Below, one piece after another: positions 14,676 to 22,679 of a stretch of 43,375 bases of DNA. Where the stretch lies: assembly GCA_964546935.1 (NCBI GenBank), contig CAZJLJ010000026.1, positions 1-43,375 on the forward strand. Reading direction: 5' to 3'. The stretch is from JALYTY01 sp964546935. GTDB lineage: Bacteria; Vulcanimicrobiota; Vulcanimicrobiia; Vulcanimicrobiales; Vulcanimicrobiaceae. How positions within the stretch are numbered: the stretch's first letter is position 1; each line of letters opens with the position of its first letter. Below the pieces are notes generated by a model that did not search any database, was not told the DNA's origin, and saw only the letters and a list, made by a program, of their open reading frames with translations. The position numbers and the translations under genes were made by a program.

Positions 14676-16769
14676 GTGCGCAAGCTGCGTTTGGGTGTTG
14701 ACGTCGGCGGAACGTTCACCGATGTCGTGGCGATCGACGCGGCGACGCGTGAATTGGTCGCTCGCGTTAAAGTGCCGACGACGCATCGCGCCACGGAAGG
14801 CGTTGCGGCCGGCATCGTCGAGGGCATCAATCGCATTTTGCGCGAGAGCGCGGTTCAGCCAACCGACGTCGCGTTCATCGCACATTCTACGACTCAAGCG
14901 ACGAATGCATTGCTGGAAGGCGACGTTGCGCGCGTCGGAGTCGTCGGCATTGCGAGTCGTTTCGCGTGGGTCGCGCGGCGGCAATTGCGCTTTCGCGCGG
15001 TGGAGTTGGCGCCCGGCGTTACCTTTGCTCCGAATTTTGCTTTCAGCGAACGAAATGCTGCTGCAATTGCCGCCGCGGTGACGGCACTTGTTTCCCAAGG
15101 AATGGAAGCGATTGCCGCAAGCGCACCGTTCGGCGTGGACCGGCCCGGCGATGAAGCGTCCGCTGTCGAGGAAGCGAAGACACACGGCGTTTTTGCAACG
15201 AGCGGACACGATATCTCATCGATGTACGGTTTACGCGCACGCACGCGTACCGCGGCGCTGAACGCGGCAATTCTGCCGAAGATGGTTCGCACGGCGCGGA
15301 TGACGGCGCAAGCCGTAAGCGATGCTGCCATCGGCGCACCGCTGATGATCATGCGGAGCGACGGCGGCGTTATGGATGTGCGCGAAATCGAACGGCGTCC
15401 GATTTTGACGTTGCTATCCGGGCCGGCCGCAGGGGTTGCGGGAGCGTTACTTTACGAGAACGTCACGGACGGCATCTTTCTGGAAGTCGGCGGAACTAGT
15501 GTGGACTGTTCTGCGATTCGTGCGGGCCAACCGCAGATGCGCCCGGCGCGCATTGGCGGGCATCGGACGATGTTGCGCACCATCGACTCGCGGACGCTCG
15601 GAATCGCCGGCGGCAGCATGCCGCGAATCGGCGCTTCAGGGATCGTCGATGTTGGACCGCGCTCGGCACACATTGCAGGCTGCGCGTATGTTTCTTTTCT
15701 TTCACCCGAACTGTTGGAAGGCGCACGCCTCGAGCGTTTTGCGCCAACACCACATGACCAAAACGACTACATGCGCTTTATTCTCGCCGATGGAACGGCG
15801 GCGACGTTAACGCCGACGTGCGCAAGTAATTTGCTTGGATTCGTTCCGGAAAATGCTTTTGCACGAGGCAGTGCCGAATCGGCACGCCGCGGTTTCGAGT
15901 TGCTCGCGGCGGAGATCGGCGGCGATGCTGAGTCGCTTGCGCGGCGTGTGTTGGAGATCGGCGCACACAAGGTGAAAAAGACCATCGATGAATTGATCGC
16001 TGATTACGAATTGCCGCGCGACCGCCTGGTTCTCATTGGAGGCGGCGGCGGCGCCGCATCTCTCGTTCCGTTCGTTGCGCACTCGCTGGGATTCGAGCAT
16101 CGACTCGCGCGCGATGCAGAAGTGATTTCGCCGATCGGTGTTGCGCTGGCATTGGTTCGCGACGTTGTAGAACGAACGATCGTCGATCCGTCACCGGAAG
16201 ATATCGTTCGCATTCGGCGCGAGGCTTCGGATAGAGTTATTGCTGCGGGCGCTGCGCCCGATCGCATCGAGATCAGCGTAGAGATCGACACGCAACGCAA
16301 CCGGGTTCGGGCAACGGCTTCAGGCGCGACTGCGCTCGTTGAAGCGGCCGCACGCGGCGCACAAGGTGAGGAGGAACAGCGGCGCGTCGCCGCTCGTGCG
16401 ATCGGAGCGGAGCCGGCAAAACTTTCGCGGTTCGAACTCACGCCGCTACTGACTGCTTACGGGTATGCAGCCGATTTGCGAATCGTGGACGAGCGCGCAA
16501 TCGTACGCCTTGCGCTACGCAATGCGAAGATCGAACGCACCGTTGCGGGGAAGATCGAAGCGTCATTACGTGAAGCGATGGAGCGCGCAACTAGATTCGG
16601 CGATGTCGGGCGCTCCTTGCCCGAAGTTTACGTCATCCATGGCGGGCGCATCGCTGATTTCAGCGGGTTGGCGAGCATCGAGCAAGCGGTTGCACTTGCT
16701 CGCGAGGAAATCGGAGGCCGTGAGAGCGGCGAACCGATCACGATCGTGACGGTGCCACGGGCCGCGTAA
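14676..16769 (+). CDS. Hydantoinase/oxoprolinase family protein, HyuA-like subunit
   Basis: 697 residues from GTG 14676, three bases after the beta-lactamase-like gene stop. It starts RLGVDVGGTFTDVVAID, the phosphate-binding opening of the ASKHA-type N-terminal hydantoinase domain, continues with AHSTTQATNALLEG, and has the central block GPAAGVAGALL and the ATP-site block LIGGGGGAASLVPF near residue 450. These proteins hydrolyse hydantoins or 5-oxoproline or carboxylate ketones with ATP, normally with a HyuB partner. No HyuB gene follows; the operon ends here and the next gene belongs to another family. The C-terminal ~170 residues (after RIRREASDRVIAAG) look divergent and could replace part of the partner. 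The substrate is unknown; a cyclic amide from peptide degradation would fit. Confidence 0.88.
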   Translation: MRKLRLGVDVGGTFTDVVAIDAATRELVARVKVPTTHRATEGVAAGIVEGINRILRESAVQPTDVAFIAHSTTQATNALLEGDVARVGVVGIASRFAWVARRQLRFRAVELAPGVTFAPNFAFSERNAAAIAAAVTALVSQGMEAIAASAPFGVDRPGDEASAVEEAKTHGVFATSGHDISSMYGLRARTRTAALNAAILPKMVRTARMTAQAVSDAAIGAPLMIMRSDGGVMDVREIERRPILTLLSGPAAGVAGALLYENVTDGIFLEVGGTSVDCSAIRAGQPQMRPARIGGHRTMLRTIDSRTLGIAGGSMPRIGASGIVDVGPRSAHIAGCAYVSFLSPELLEGARLERFAPTPHDQNDYMRFILADGTAATLTPTCASNLLGFVPENAFARGSAESARRGFELLAAEIGGDAESLARRVLEIGAHKVKKTIDELIADYELPRDRLVLIGGGGGAASLVPFVAHSLGFEHRLARDAEVISPIGVALALVRDVVERTIVDPSPEDIVRIRREASDRVIAAGAAPDRIEISVEIDTQRNRVRATASGATALVEAAARGAQGEEEQRRVAARAIGAEPAKLSRFELTPLLTAYGYAADLRIVDERAIVRLALRNAKIERTVAGKIEASLREAMERATRFGDVGRSLPEVYVIHGGRIADFSGLASIEQAVALAREEIGGRESGEPITIVTVPRAA

Positions 16770-16782
16770 GACCGCGACCAAT

Positions 16783-16794
16783 CATTGCGCAATG
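16783..16794. promoter_or_regulatory. Perfect 12-bp palindrome upstream of the epimerase-TetR pair
   Basis: CATTGCGCAATG is perfectly self-complementary and lies 33 bases before the epimerase ATG, in the only promoter-sized space upstream. An adjacent hairpin (TGTTC at 16793-16797 with GAACA at 16805-16809) follows. It may be a regulator site; it does not resemble the palindromes at 18155-18177. Confidence 0.35.
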
Positions 16795-16826
16795 TTCAGT
16801 AAAAAGAACAGCATTCGGAGGCGAAG

Positions 16827-17534
16827 ATGCAAGACCGTATCGGTATCGTAGGGGCCACCGGGACCATCGGAAAGTCCTTAAGCGCCGCACTCCAGGCAGA
16901 AAACATTCCATTCAAAACTATCGCGCGCAAGAACGCGACGCGGATTTGGAATCCGGACGATCCGGCTTCCGTCCGAACTGCCTTTGAAAGTTTGGATACG
17001 CTGGTCTACCTTGTGGGCGTCGATTACACGAAGTTCGAGCTCCATCCAAAGCTAATGCGCGCGACGGTGAACGGCGCCATAGCGGCNNNNNNNNNNNNNN
17101 NNNNNNNNNNNNNNNNNNNNNNNNNNNNNNNNNNNNNNNNNNNNNNNNNNNNNNNNNNNNNNNNNNNNNNNNNNNNNNNNNNNNNNCCATTGATCGTCAA
17201 GATGTTGAATGAGCCGCGCATTTGGGGGAAGTGGTGGAATTTCGCCGGTTCCGGTACGATTACGCCTCGCGATTTCGCTAAGAAAGTCTTTGAAGAAGCG
17301 CATCGCCCGATGAAGCTTCAGGTCGCAAACAAACTCATGTTGCAGGCGATCGGACTCTTCAATCCGTTCATGCGTGAACTCGTTGAAATGCACTATCTCA
17401 TCACCGATCCGGTTATCATGGACGACAGCCCACTGCGTTCGTTGCTCGGTAACGTTCGTGCAACGCCTTACGACGAAGGCATCCGCCTTACGCTTGAAGC
17501 CGAAAAGGCACGACAGGTTGCCGCGACGCAGTAA
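16827..17534 (+). CDS. NAD(P)-binding epimerase/NmrA-like oxidoreductase (gap inside)
   Basis: A strong ribosome binding site (TTCGGAGG, 16814-16821) sits just before ATG 16827. The N-terminus MQDRIGIVGATGTIGKSL carries the GxxGxxG dinucleotide motif of extended SDR/NmrA-like enzymes. After the 100-N gap (17087-17186) the C-terminal part resumes (WNFAGSGTITPRDFA, RELVEMHYLITDP). The visible 202 residues plus a gap of 33 codons give 235, well short of the ~300 usual in this group, so the gap is probably longer and the true reading frame across it is unknown. It is followed 6 nt later by the TetR gene, and both probably share a promoter in 16770-16826. Specific reaction unknown. Confidence 0.78.
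   Translation: MQDRIGIVGATGTIGKSLSAALQAENIPFKTIARKNATRIWNPDDPASVRTAFESLDTLVYLVGVDYTKFELHPKLMRATVNGAIAXXXXXXXXXXXXXXXXXXXXXXXXXXXXXXXXXXPLIVKMLNEPRIWGKWWNFAGSGTITPRDFAKKVFEEAHRPMKLQVANKLMLQAIGLFNPFMRELVEMHYLITDPVIMDDSPLRSLLGNVRATPYDEGIRLTLEAEKARQVAATQ
17087..17186. other. Assembly gap (100 N) inside the epimerase-like gene
   Basis: A run of exactly 100 N, a placeholder for a gap of unknown length. The enclosing protein looks too short for its family, which suggests the true gap is longer. Confidence 0.99.
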
Positions 17535-17540
17535 GGGACG

Positions 17541-18155
17541 ATGCCTCGGCCCTACCGGCTTGGACAAAGAAAAGCTTCAGCAGAAGAAACGCGCGCTCGC
17601 ATCATCGCGGGTGCGCGGGAGCTGTTGCTGTCGGAAGACGGGTTCAAGCACTTTACCATCGATGCGATTGCCCGCCAAAGCGACGTGGCTCGCATGACCG
17701 TGTACTATCAGTTCCAATCGAAAGCCGGCATTTTCGAGGCGATGGCCGACGACGTCGCGGAACGCGGAGAGATTCGCAAAAATGCCGCGGCGGCTTTCAC
17801 GTGCGAAGACCCTCGCGAAGGCGTTGCGAAATTGATTTATGCCTTCGTGCACTTCTGGCTTTCGGATCCGGAGGTGATGCGCAAACTGCATGCACTTTCG
17901 ATTCTGGATCCGGAATCGCAAGCGGCGGAACGCGATGCTTGGCGTTTGGAAGCCATCGAAACGATGATGGCGCGCTTGCGCAAACAGTACGGCTTGCCCG
18001 GCGGATCCGCGAACCGGCGGCACGTTGAAGTGCTTTACTTGCTCACGAGTTTTGGGTCGGTCGAAGGCCTTGCGCGACATGGGCGGAGCGAACGCCAAAT
18101 CGTCTCCACCATTTGCGAGGCAGCCGGCGCGGAAATCGGCCTCGATTTTGATTGA
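17541..18155 (+). CDS. TetR/AcrR-family transcriptional regulator
   Basis: 204 residues. The N-terminal helix-turn-helix is clear: ETRARIIAGARELLL, then FTIDAIARQSDVARMTVYYQF and SKAGIFEAMADD at residues ~16-75. The C-terminal ligand-binding domain (residues ~80-200) is helical, with HFWLSDPEVMRKLHALS, and gives no hint of the ligand. It starts 6 nt after the epimerase-like gene and ends within the promoter of the next gene: its TGA stop lies inside that promoter's -35 box. Inverted repeats there make it the likely regulator of the membrane protein gene at 18188 and perhaps of its own operon. Repression in the absence of ligand is the usual mode for the family. Confidence 0.92.
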   Translation: MPRPYRLGQRKASAEETRARIIAGARELLLSEDGFKHFTIDAIARQSDVARMTVYYQFQSKAGIFEAMADDVAERGEIRKNAAAAFTCEDPREGVAKLIYAFVHFWLSDPEVMRKLHALSILDPESQAAERDAWRLEAIETMMARLRKQYGLPGGSANRRHVEVLYLLTSFGSVEGLARHGRSERQIVSTICEAAGAEIGLDFD

Positions 18156-18181
18156 CAATTTGATTGTACTGTCAGTATAAA
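18152..18181 (+). promoter_or_regulatory. Strong sigma-70-type promoter, probably giving a leaderless transcript
   Basis: A -35 box TTGACA (18152-18157) and a -10 box TATAAA (18176-18181) are separated by 18 bases. The ATG of the membrane protein gene is at 18188, where transcription is expected to start, so the mRNA would have essentially no leader. The -35 box overlaps the tetR stop codon. Confidence 0.75.
18155..18177. promoter_or_regulatory. Candidate TetR operator palindromes within the 18152-18181 promoter
   Basis: Two inverted repeats lie between the promoter boxes: ACAAT-TTG-ATTGT (18155-18167) and TACTG-T-CAGTA (18167-18177). The wider pair TGACA...TGTCA (18153-18157 and 18170-18174) also matches. 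A TetR gene is immediately upstream, so binding here would block the -35 to -10 interval. Inference from symmetry and position. Confidence 0.55.
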
Positions 18182-18187
18182 TAGGGC

Positions 18188-18610
18188 ATGGCCCTGACTC
18201 TGACGCTTATCGCTCTTCACGTCCTGGCTGCGGCCTTCTGGCTGGGCTCGACGCTTTTCCTGATTCTTTTCGTCGGCCGTGCCATCGCGAGCAATCCCGC
18301 CGAAGGTGGCCCGTTCATGCAGCGGCTGGTGCTTGTTTCCAGATTTCCGACAGCGCTTGCGATTGCGGGCGCAACCACAATTCTTTCCGGCTTTTGGATG
18401 TTTTGGATCGTTTCCGGGGGCTTCTCGCGCGGATTCATGAGCAGTCAAACCGGCATCCTCATTTCGATCGGCGCAGCATGCGGAATCGCCGCAACAATAA
18501 CGGGCGCAATCACAGGCCGTCTTCGCGAACGCGGTGCGCCGTTCGCACTTGCGACCGCGACGCTGTTGGTAAGTGCGCTGGTTTTAATGACCGTCGGATC
18601 GCATATATAA
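18188..18610 (+). CDS. Four-helix integral membrane protein, DUF2269/CopD-like
   Basis: 140 residues with four hydrophobic helices at about residues 2-28, 50-78, 92-112 and 118-136. Features are an early HVLAAAFWLGSTLFLILF helix with a His, an Arg-rich loop near residues 30-50 and the SRFPTALAIAG turn. The pattern of a membrane His near the start with four helices is like the small DUF2269/CopD-type proteins, some of which bind heme or copper; function here is not established. Its promoter is strong and overlaps TetR-operator-like repeats, so expression probably responds to the TetR ligand. A bidirectional terminator follows directly. Confidence 0.72.
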   Translation: MALTLTLIALHVLAAAFWLGSTLFLILFVGRAIASNPAEGGPFMQRLVLVSRFPTALAIAGATTILSGFWMFWIVSGGFSRGFMSSQTGILISIGAACGIAATITGAITGRLRERGAPFALATATLLVSALVLMTVGSHI

Positions 18611-18638
18611 AAAGAGCCGCGCGTGTGCGCGGCTCTTT
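18611..18638. terminator. Bidirectional rho-independent terminator
   Basis: A perfect 12-bp stem (18611-18622 with 18627-18638) and GTGT loop, starting with an A tract and ending with a T tract. It serves the membrane protein gene on the plus strand and the permease gene on the minus strand. Confidence 0.92.
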
Positions 18639-18656
18639 TCAATTGAAGCGTGAGCT

Positions 18657-20117
18657 CTACGCTACACGCGCCTCGTCACGGCCAACCGTGCTGTGTCTGC
18701 GGCTGTATCCGAAATAAACGCCCATTCCGATGATGAGCCAGACGATGAAGCCAAGCCACGGCAGCGGAATTCCCATCACGGTCGGACTGCCGAACGCGAG
18801 TGAAAGCATCAGACCAAATGCGCTCAGCGCCGAAAGTGTTGGGATGAGATACGGTCCGAACGGCACCGAGAACCCTCGGGTTGTCGGGTACCGCTTGCGC
18901 AAAATCGGCAATGCGATCGAGACAAGGATGAATGCTGCGAGCGTCCCCATGTTCGTGAGCGATCCCACGACTCCGATCGGCGTGAACGCTGCGACCGTCG
19001 CGATGAAGAGCGTGAAGATGATCGTCGAGACGCCCGGCGTGCGGAACTTCGGATGTACCTTCGAGAAAATCGAAGGCAAAAGGCGGTCGCGCGACATTGC
19101 GAAGAAAACGCGCGTTTGACCAAACATCATGACCAACAACACAGTCGTTAGTCCAGCGAGGGCGCCGAGAGAGATAATGGCGCTCGCCCAGCCAAGGCCC
19201 ACATGATCCATGGCAAAGGCCACAGGCGAAGGCACGTTCAGCAACTTGTACGGTACCATGCCTGTAAGAATCGCGACGACGATGATGTAGAGAATCGTGC
19301 AAATCGCAAGGCTGCCGATAATCCCGATCGGCAAATCTTTTGCCGGGTTCTTCGTTTCCTCGGCCGCGGTCGAAACGGCGTCGAAGCCGATGTAAGCAAA
19401 GAAGATGAAGGCCGCGCCGCCTAGCATGCCGGTAATGCCGAACGGAAAATACGGTACCCAATTTGCGGTATTAACGTGGCCGAACCCCAGCGCGATAAAG
19501 AACAACACGATCGCGATCTTTATCGCGACGATGGTGTTGTTTACAACTGCCGACTCACGCGTGCCGCGGTAGAGCAGGACGCCGATGAGGAGAATAATGC
19601 AAAACGCCGGTATGTTCATGATGCCGTGGAGGGGCAGTCCGCCCGGTCCAAGGTCCCAATGATTATGCTGCCACTGATCCGGAATGACGATGCCGAAGAC
19701 GTTCTTGATGAATGTTGTGAAGTACCCCGACCAGCCAATACTGACGGTCGCTGCGCCTAGCGCGTACTCGAGAACGAGATCCCAGCCGATGATCCAGGCG
19801 ACGAATTCGCCAAGCGACGCGTATGCGAACGTATACGCGCTCCCCGCAATCGGTATACGGCTCGCGACCTCTGAATAGCAGAGCGCCGCGAGGGCACTTA
19901 CTATGCCGGCCACGACGAAGGAGATCGTCAACGACGGGCCCGATCGGGTGGCCGCGGCCACGCCGGTCAAGACAAAGATACCGGTGCCGATAATGGCCCC
20001 GATTCCCATGGCCGTCAGCGAAATCGGCCCTAGGGTTTTCTTAAGAGTATGGGGCTTGGAATCGTCTCCGCCCTCCGCTAATATGCGTTCGAGCGGTTTT
20101 ACGCGTTGTAGCAGCAT
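18657..20117 (-). CDS. APC-superfamily amino acid permease (cationic amino acid transporter-like)
   Basis: 486 residues with about 12-14 membrane helices. The conserved first helix IGAIIGTGIFVLTGVAA carries the G(S/T)G-type substrate-binding break, and helix 6 has FIFFAYIGFDAVSTAAEETKNP, both typical of the CAT/YfnA branch of APC transporters, which import amino acids with protons. The loop PAKDLPIGIIGSL and the late helix pattern also match. It is convergent with the small membrane protein gene and shares its terminator (18611-18638). It starts at ATG 20117, 65 bases from the end of the methyltransferase gene on the same strand. The exact amino acid is not predictable here. Confidence 0.9.
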   Translation of the reverse strand: MLLQRVKPLERILAEGGDDSKPHTLKKTLGPISLTAMGIGAIIGTGIFVLTGVAAATRSGPSLTISFVVAGIVSALAALCYSEVASRIPIAGSAYTFAYASLGEFVAWIIGWDLVLEYALGAATVSIGWSGYFTTFIKNVFGIVIPDQWQHNHWDLGPGGLPLHGIMNIPAFCIILLIGVLLYRGTRESAVVNNTIVAIKIAIVLFFIALGFGHVNTANWVPYFPFGITGMLGGAAFIFFAYIGFDAVSTAAEETKNPAKDLPIGIIGSLAICTILYIIVVAILTGMVPYKLLNVPSPVAFAMDHVGLGWASAIISLGALAGLTTVLLVMMFGQTRVFFAMSRDRLLPSIFSKVHPKFRTPGVSTIIFTLFIATVAAFTPIGVVGSLTNMGTLAAFILVSIALPILRKRYPTTRGFSVPFGPYLIPTLSALSAFGLMLSLAFGSPTVMGIPLPWLGFIVWLIIGMGVYFGYSRRHSTVGRDEARVA

Positions 20118-20182
20118 TAAGGCCGCTAAATTAACGATTAAAGCCCTTCCAACCTTGCCCTCGACTTAAATCGCTCTTTTGA

Positions 20183-20899
20183 CTAACGTCGGACTCCAAT
20201 AAAGAGTCCCCTGCCGGTGAGTCCTTCCGGATCGTATGTCACATCGAACTTCTTGGTGCGTTCAAAGGCGTTCCGGTATTCATCATTTGTGAAAAGCATT
20301 AAGCGGTGCGGCTCGGCAAAGGTGCGTACACCGTCGCGAGCCGCCACCATAAAGTTAAAATTTAGGATTGAAACGTTGCCGTCGGTGCGGCTTACGCTCA
20401 TGCGTGCGACTTTGAGTTCCGGCTCATCGGCGAAGGCTGCATCGATGTGGCCGTCTTGCCACTGTTCCGGCCGGATCCACGGCTCGATAATGAGAACGCC
20501 GCCCGACCTCAAATGACGCGCGAACGTTTCCAGCGTTTGATCCAGCAGCCGCACGTTGGGGACGTAACCGATTCCGCCGAAAAGGCACGTTATTGCGTCG
20601 AAACGATTCCCTAAATTGAAACCGATCATGTCTTGAAGATGTAACGGAATATCGCCGAGCCGTTGTTGGGCGATGCCAAGCATCGCCCGATCGACGTCTA
20701 AGCCCTCGCACGCGTACCATTGCCGCAAATGCTCTAAATGACGTCCGGTACCGCACCCTACATCTAACAACGCGTTACCGTCCGAGTTTTTCTTTGACCC
20801 GATGATGTCGTGAACGCGTGCTGACTCTGCGGCATAATTTTTCCCCTGAGCGCGATGCAAAGCATCGTAGTACGCCGCCGAGCGAGCGTAAATCGACAT
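20183..20899 (-). CDS. SAM-dependent methyltransferase (class I)
   Basis: 238 residues. The SAM-binding motif I is ALLDVGCGTGRHLEHL (around residues 44-58), followed by an acidic motif II residue in CEGLDVDRAM and the motif IV/V region FDAITCLFGGIGYV. The central part (LIIEPWIRPEQWQDG) and the C-terminal beta sheet resemble small-molecule N-methyltransferases of the dimethylamino-sugar type, so an amino sugar or similar amine is a reasonable substrate guess, but only a guess. It sits just upstream of the permease on the same strand and is divergent from the FAD oxidoreductase gene. Confidence 0.85.
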   Translation of the reverse strand: MSIYARSAAYYDALHRAQGKNYAAESARVHDIIGSKKNSDGNALLDVGCGTGRHLEHLRQWYACEGLDVDRAMLGIAQQRLGDIPLHLQDMIGFNLGNRFDAITCLFGGIGYVPNVRLLDQTLETFARHLRSGGVLIIEPWIRPEQWQDGHIDAAFADEPELKVARMSVSRTDGNVSILNFNFMVAARDGVRTFAEPHRLMLFTNDEYRNAFERTKKFDVTYDPEGLTGRGLFIGVRR

Positions 20900-21021
20900 G
20901 AGTTCCCCTTGGCAGAGCTTACGAAAATTGAAAATTACGTGCGGCTATAACGCGCGCGGCCGTTGGTTTGAACGGCATGCGGAAATGGCCTTCCAGCCAA
21001 GCTGACGAAGGGGCTGCTACT

Positions 21022-22371
21022 ATGCAGGAGTACGACGTACTAGTCGTCGGCGGCGGCAACGCCGGGTGCGCGGCGGCACTTGCGGCTGCTCGGCACGGTG
21101 CACGTACCATGCTTGTCGAGCGGTACGGCTTTCTTGGCGGAACGGCAACCGCATCGATGGTCGGCCCATGGATGACGTTTCATTCCGGTTCCGACCGCAT
21201 CGTCGGCGGCATCGCACAGGAGATCGTGGAGCGGCTCGTGCGTCGTGGTGCTTCACCCGGGCACATCACGGATTCGTCCGACTACGTCGCGACGATCACA
21301 CCGTTCGATCCCGAGATTCACAAAGCGCTGCTTTTCGAGATGATGAAGGAGGCGAAGGTAAACCTTCTCCTTCACGCGTGGTTTCTTCGCGCCGAACTGC
21401 AAGACGATGAAGTGCAAGGTGCGACCTTCGCCACGGTCGGCGGCGAGCGATCGTATCGCGCGCGAACGATTATCGACTCGACGGCCGACGCGTTTGTCGC
21501 CGCATCCGCCGGCGTTCCCACGCAACAAGGGGATGCGAAGGGCCGCGTGCAGCCCGCCAGTTTGATGTTTCGCCTGAGCCACGCGGATCTAACGAAGACC
21601 GCGACGTACGTACGCATGCACGTAGACCAAATGCGCTCGTCGCTGAAAGCACATGAAAGAACGGCGCCTGCGCTTACCGCCGTCGCGGGGTTGTACGATT
21701 TGTGGCATCAAGCCCAGAACGACGGCATCGTGAACATTCCACGCGAACTGGTGTCATTTTTCATCTCGCCGTACCCCGATGAAGTCACCGTCAACATGAC
21801 TCGCGTGACAAATATCGATCCGCTCAATCCCGACGATCTAACGCGAGCAGAGGTCGAAGCGCGACTGCAAGTGACGGAGTTGCTGCAATTCTTTCGCGAG
21901 CGCGTTCCGGGTTTCGAAAACGCGCGTATCTCGTCGACCGGCGCACAAGTCGGCATTCGTGAATCGCGGCGCATCGTCGGCCGTTACACGCTGAGCGCGG
22001 ACGACGTTCTGCATGCGCGGCAATTCGATGATGCGATCGCGCGCAGCGCATATCCGATAGACATTCACAATCCGGCGGGCAGCGGCACGACGACACATCG
22101 CTTGGCGCCCGGCGAAAGTTACGAGATTCCATACCGGTGTTTGGTTCCGGTAAACCGCGAACGGCTGCTCGTGGCCGGGCGTTGCATTTCGACAACACAC
22201 GAAGCACTCGCATCAACCCGCCTAACGCCGACTGTTATGACGCTGGGTCAAGCTGCCGGAACGGCCGCGGCTCTTGCGAAGAACCATCGCGTTCGCGTTT
22301 CTGAGGTCGATACGCAGAAGTTGCGTGAGACCCTGATAGCCGACGGCGTCGATCTGCGGAGAAGCTCGTGA
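21022..22371 (+). CDS. FAD-dependent oxidoreductase of the FAD_oxidored (DUF-like) family
   Basis: 449 residues from ATG 21022, preceded 8 nt upstream by AAGGGG. An upstream ATG at 20968 has no such site. The N-terminus has the Rossmann motif YDVLVVGGGNAGCAAALAAARHG and the ExGFLGG-like block RYGFLGGTATASMV seen in the FAD_oxidored family (often fused to sugar-degradation loci). A C-terminal flavin-binding block is GRCISTTHEALASTRLTPTVMTLGQAAGTAAAL. No membrane segments. Its stop overlaps the next gene GTG by 4 nt, so it heads an operon with a metallopeptidase, a sugar kinase and NanE. It probably oxidises a sugar or sugar-acid derivative, by context only. Confidence 0.87.
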   Translation: MQEYDVLVVGGGNAGCAAALAAARHGARTMLVERYGFLGGTATASMVGPWMTFHSGSDRIVGGIAQEIVERLVRRGASPGHITDSSDYVATITPFDPEIHKALLFEMMKEAKVNLLLHAWFLRAELQDDEVQGATFATVGGERSYRARTIIDSTADAFVAASAGVPTQQGDAKGRVQPASLMFRLSHADLTKTATYVRMHVDQMRSSLKAHERTAPALTAVAGLYDLWHQAQNDGIVNIPRELVSFFISPYPDEVTVNMTRVTNIDPLNPDDLTRAEVEARLQVTELLQFFRERVPGFENARISSTGAQVGIRESRRIVGRYTLSADDVLHARQFDDAIARSAYPIDIHNPAGSGTTTHRLAPGESYEIPYRCLVPVNRERLLVAGRCISTTHEALASTRLTPTVMTLGQAAGTAAALAKNHRVRVSEVDTQKLRETLIADGVDLRRSS

Positions 22372-22676
22372 ATCCGGCGTTGGTTCTGGCACGCGAATAC
22401 GGCGTGGCTATTGAATTTGCGGACTTGGGCGATTGGGGCGTCGATGAATTGCGTTCCGAATACGATCCGCAAGGGCCGGTAATTCGAATCAACATGCGCG
22501 TAGCCGAACAGATGACGCCTGCGGAGCTGGGAGAATTCTTTGCGCTTTGCGTCGGACACGAACTGTACCATCATCGCGAACACATCGGCGAGATTCCGCG
22601 TTTGGAAGAACGCGAGGATCGCGAGCTCGCTGCAAATAATTTTGCGCGCCGGCTTTTGGGCTTGAATCTTCGATAA
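22368..22676 (+). CDS. Mini ImmA/IrrE-family zinc metallopeptidase
   Basis: 102 residues from GTG 22368, overlapping the preceding stop by 4 nt (GTGA). The zinc site is H64-E65-L-Y-H68, with the third ligand Glu86 in DRELAANNFARRLLG, which matches the E-x-x-A-N-x-F-A block of the ImmA/IrrE peptidases. It is much shorter than typical members, having almost no N-terminal DNA-binding or regulatory domain. ImmA/IrrE proteins cleave repressor proteins (IrrE cleaves DdrO, ImmA cleaves ImmR). A repressor target is not encoded nearby. Co-translation with an FAD oxidoreductase and an amino-sugar kinase is unusual. Confidence 0.82.
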   Translation: MNPALVLAREYGVAIEFADLGDWGVDELRSEYDPQGPVIRINMRVAEQMTPAELGEFFALCVGHELYHHREHIGEIPRLEEREDRELAANNFARRLLGLNLR

Positions 22677-22679
22677 ACG

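Noticed and set aside
20968..21021. Upstream ATG for the FAD oxidoreductase (20968)
   Set aside because: The Rossmann motif begins right after ATG 21022, which has AAGGGG at good spacing; the extension is not conserved in type.
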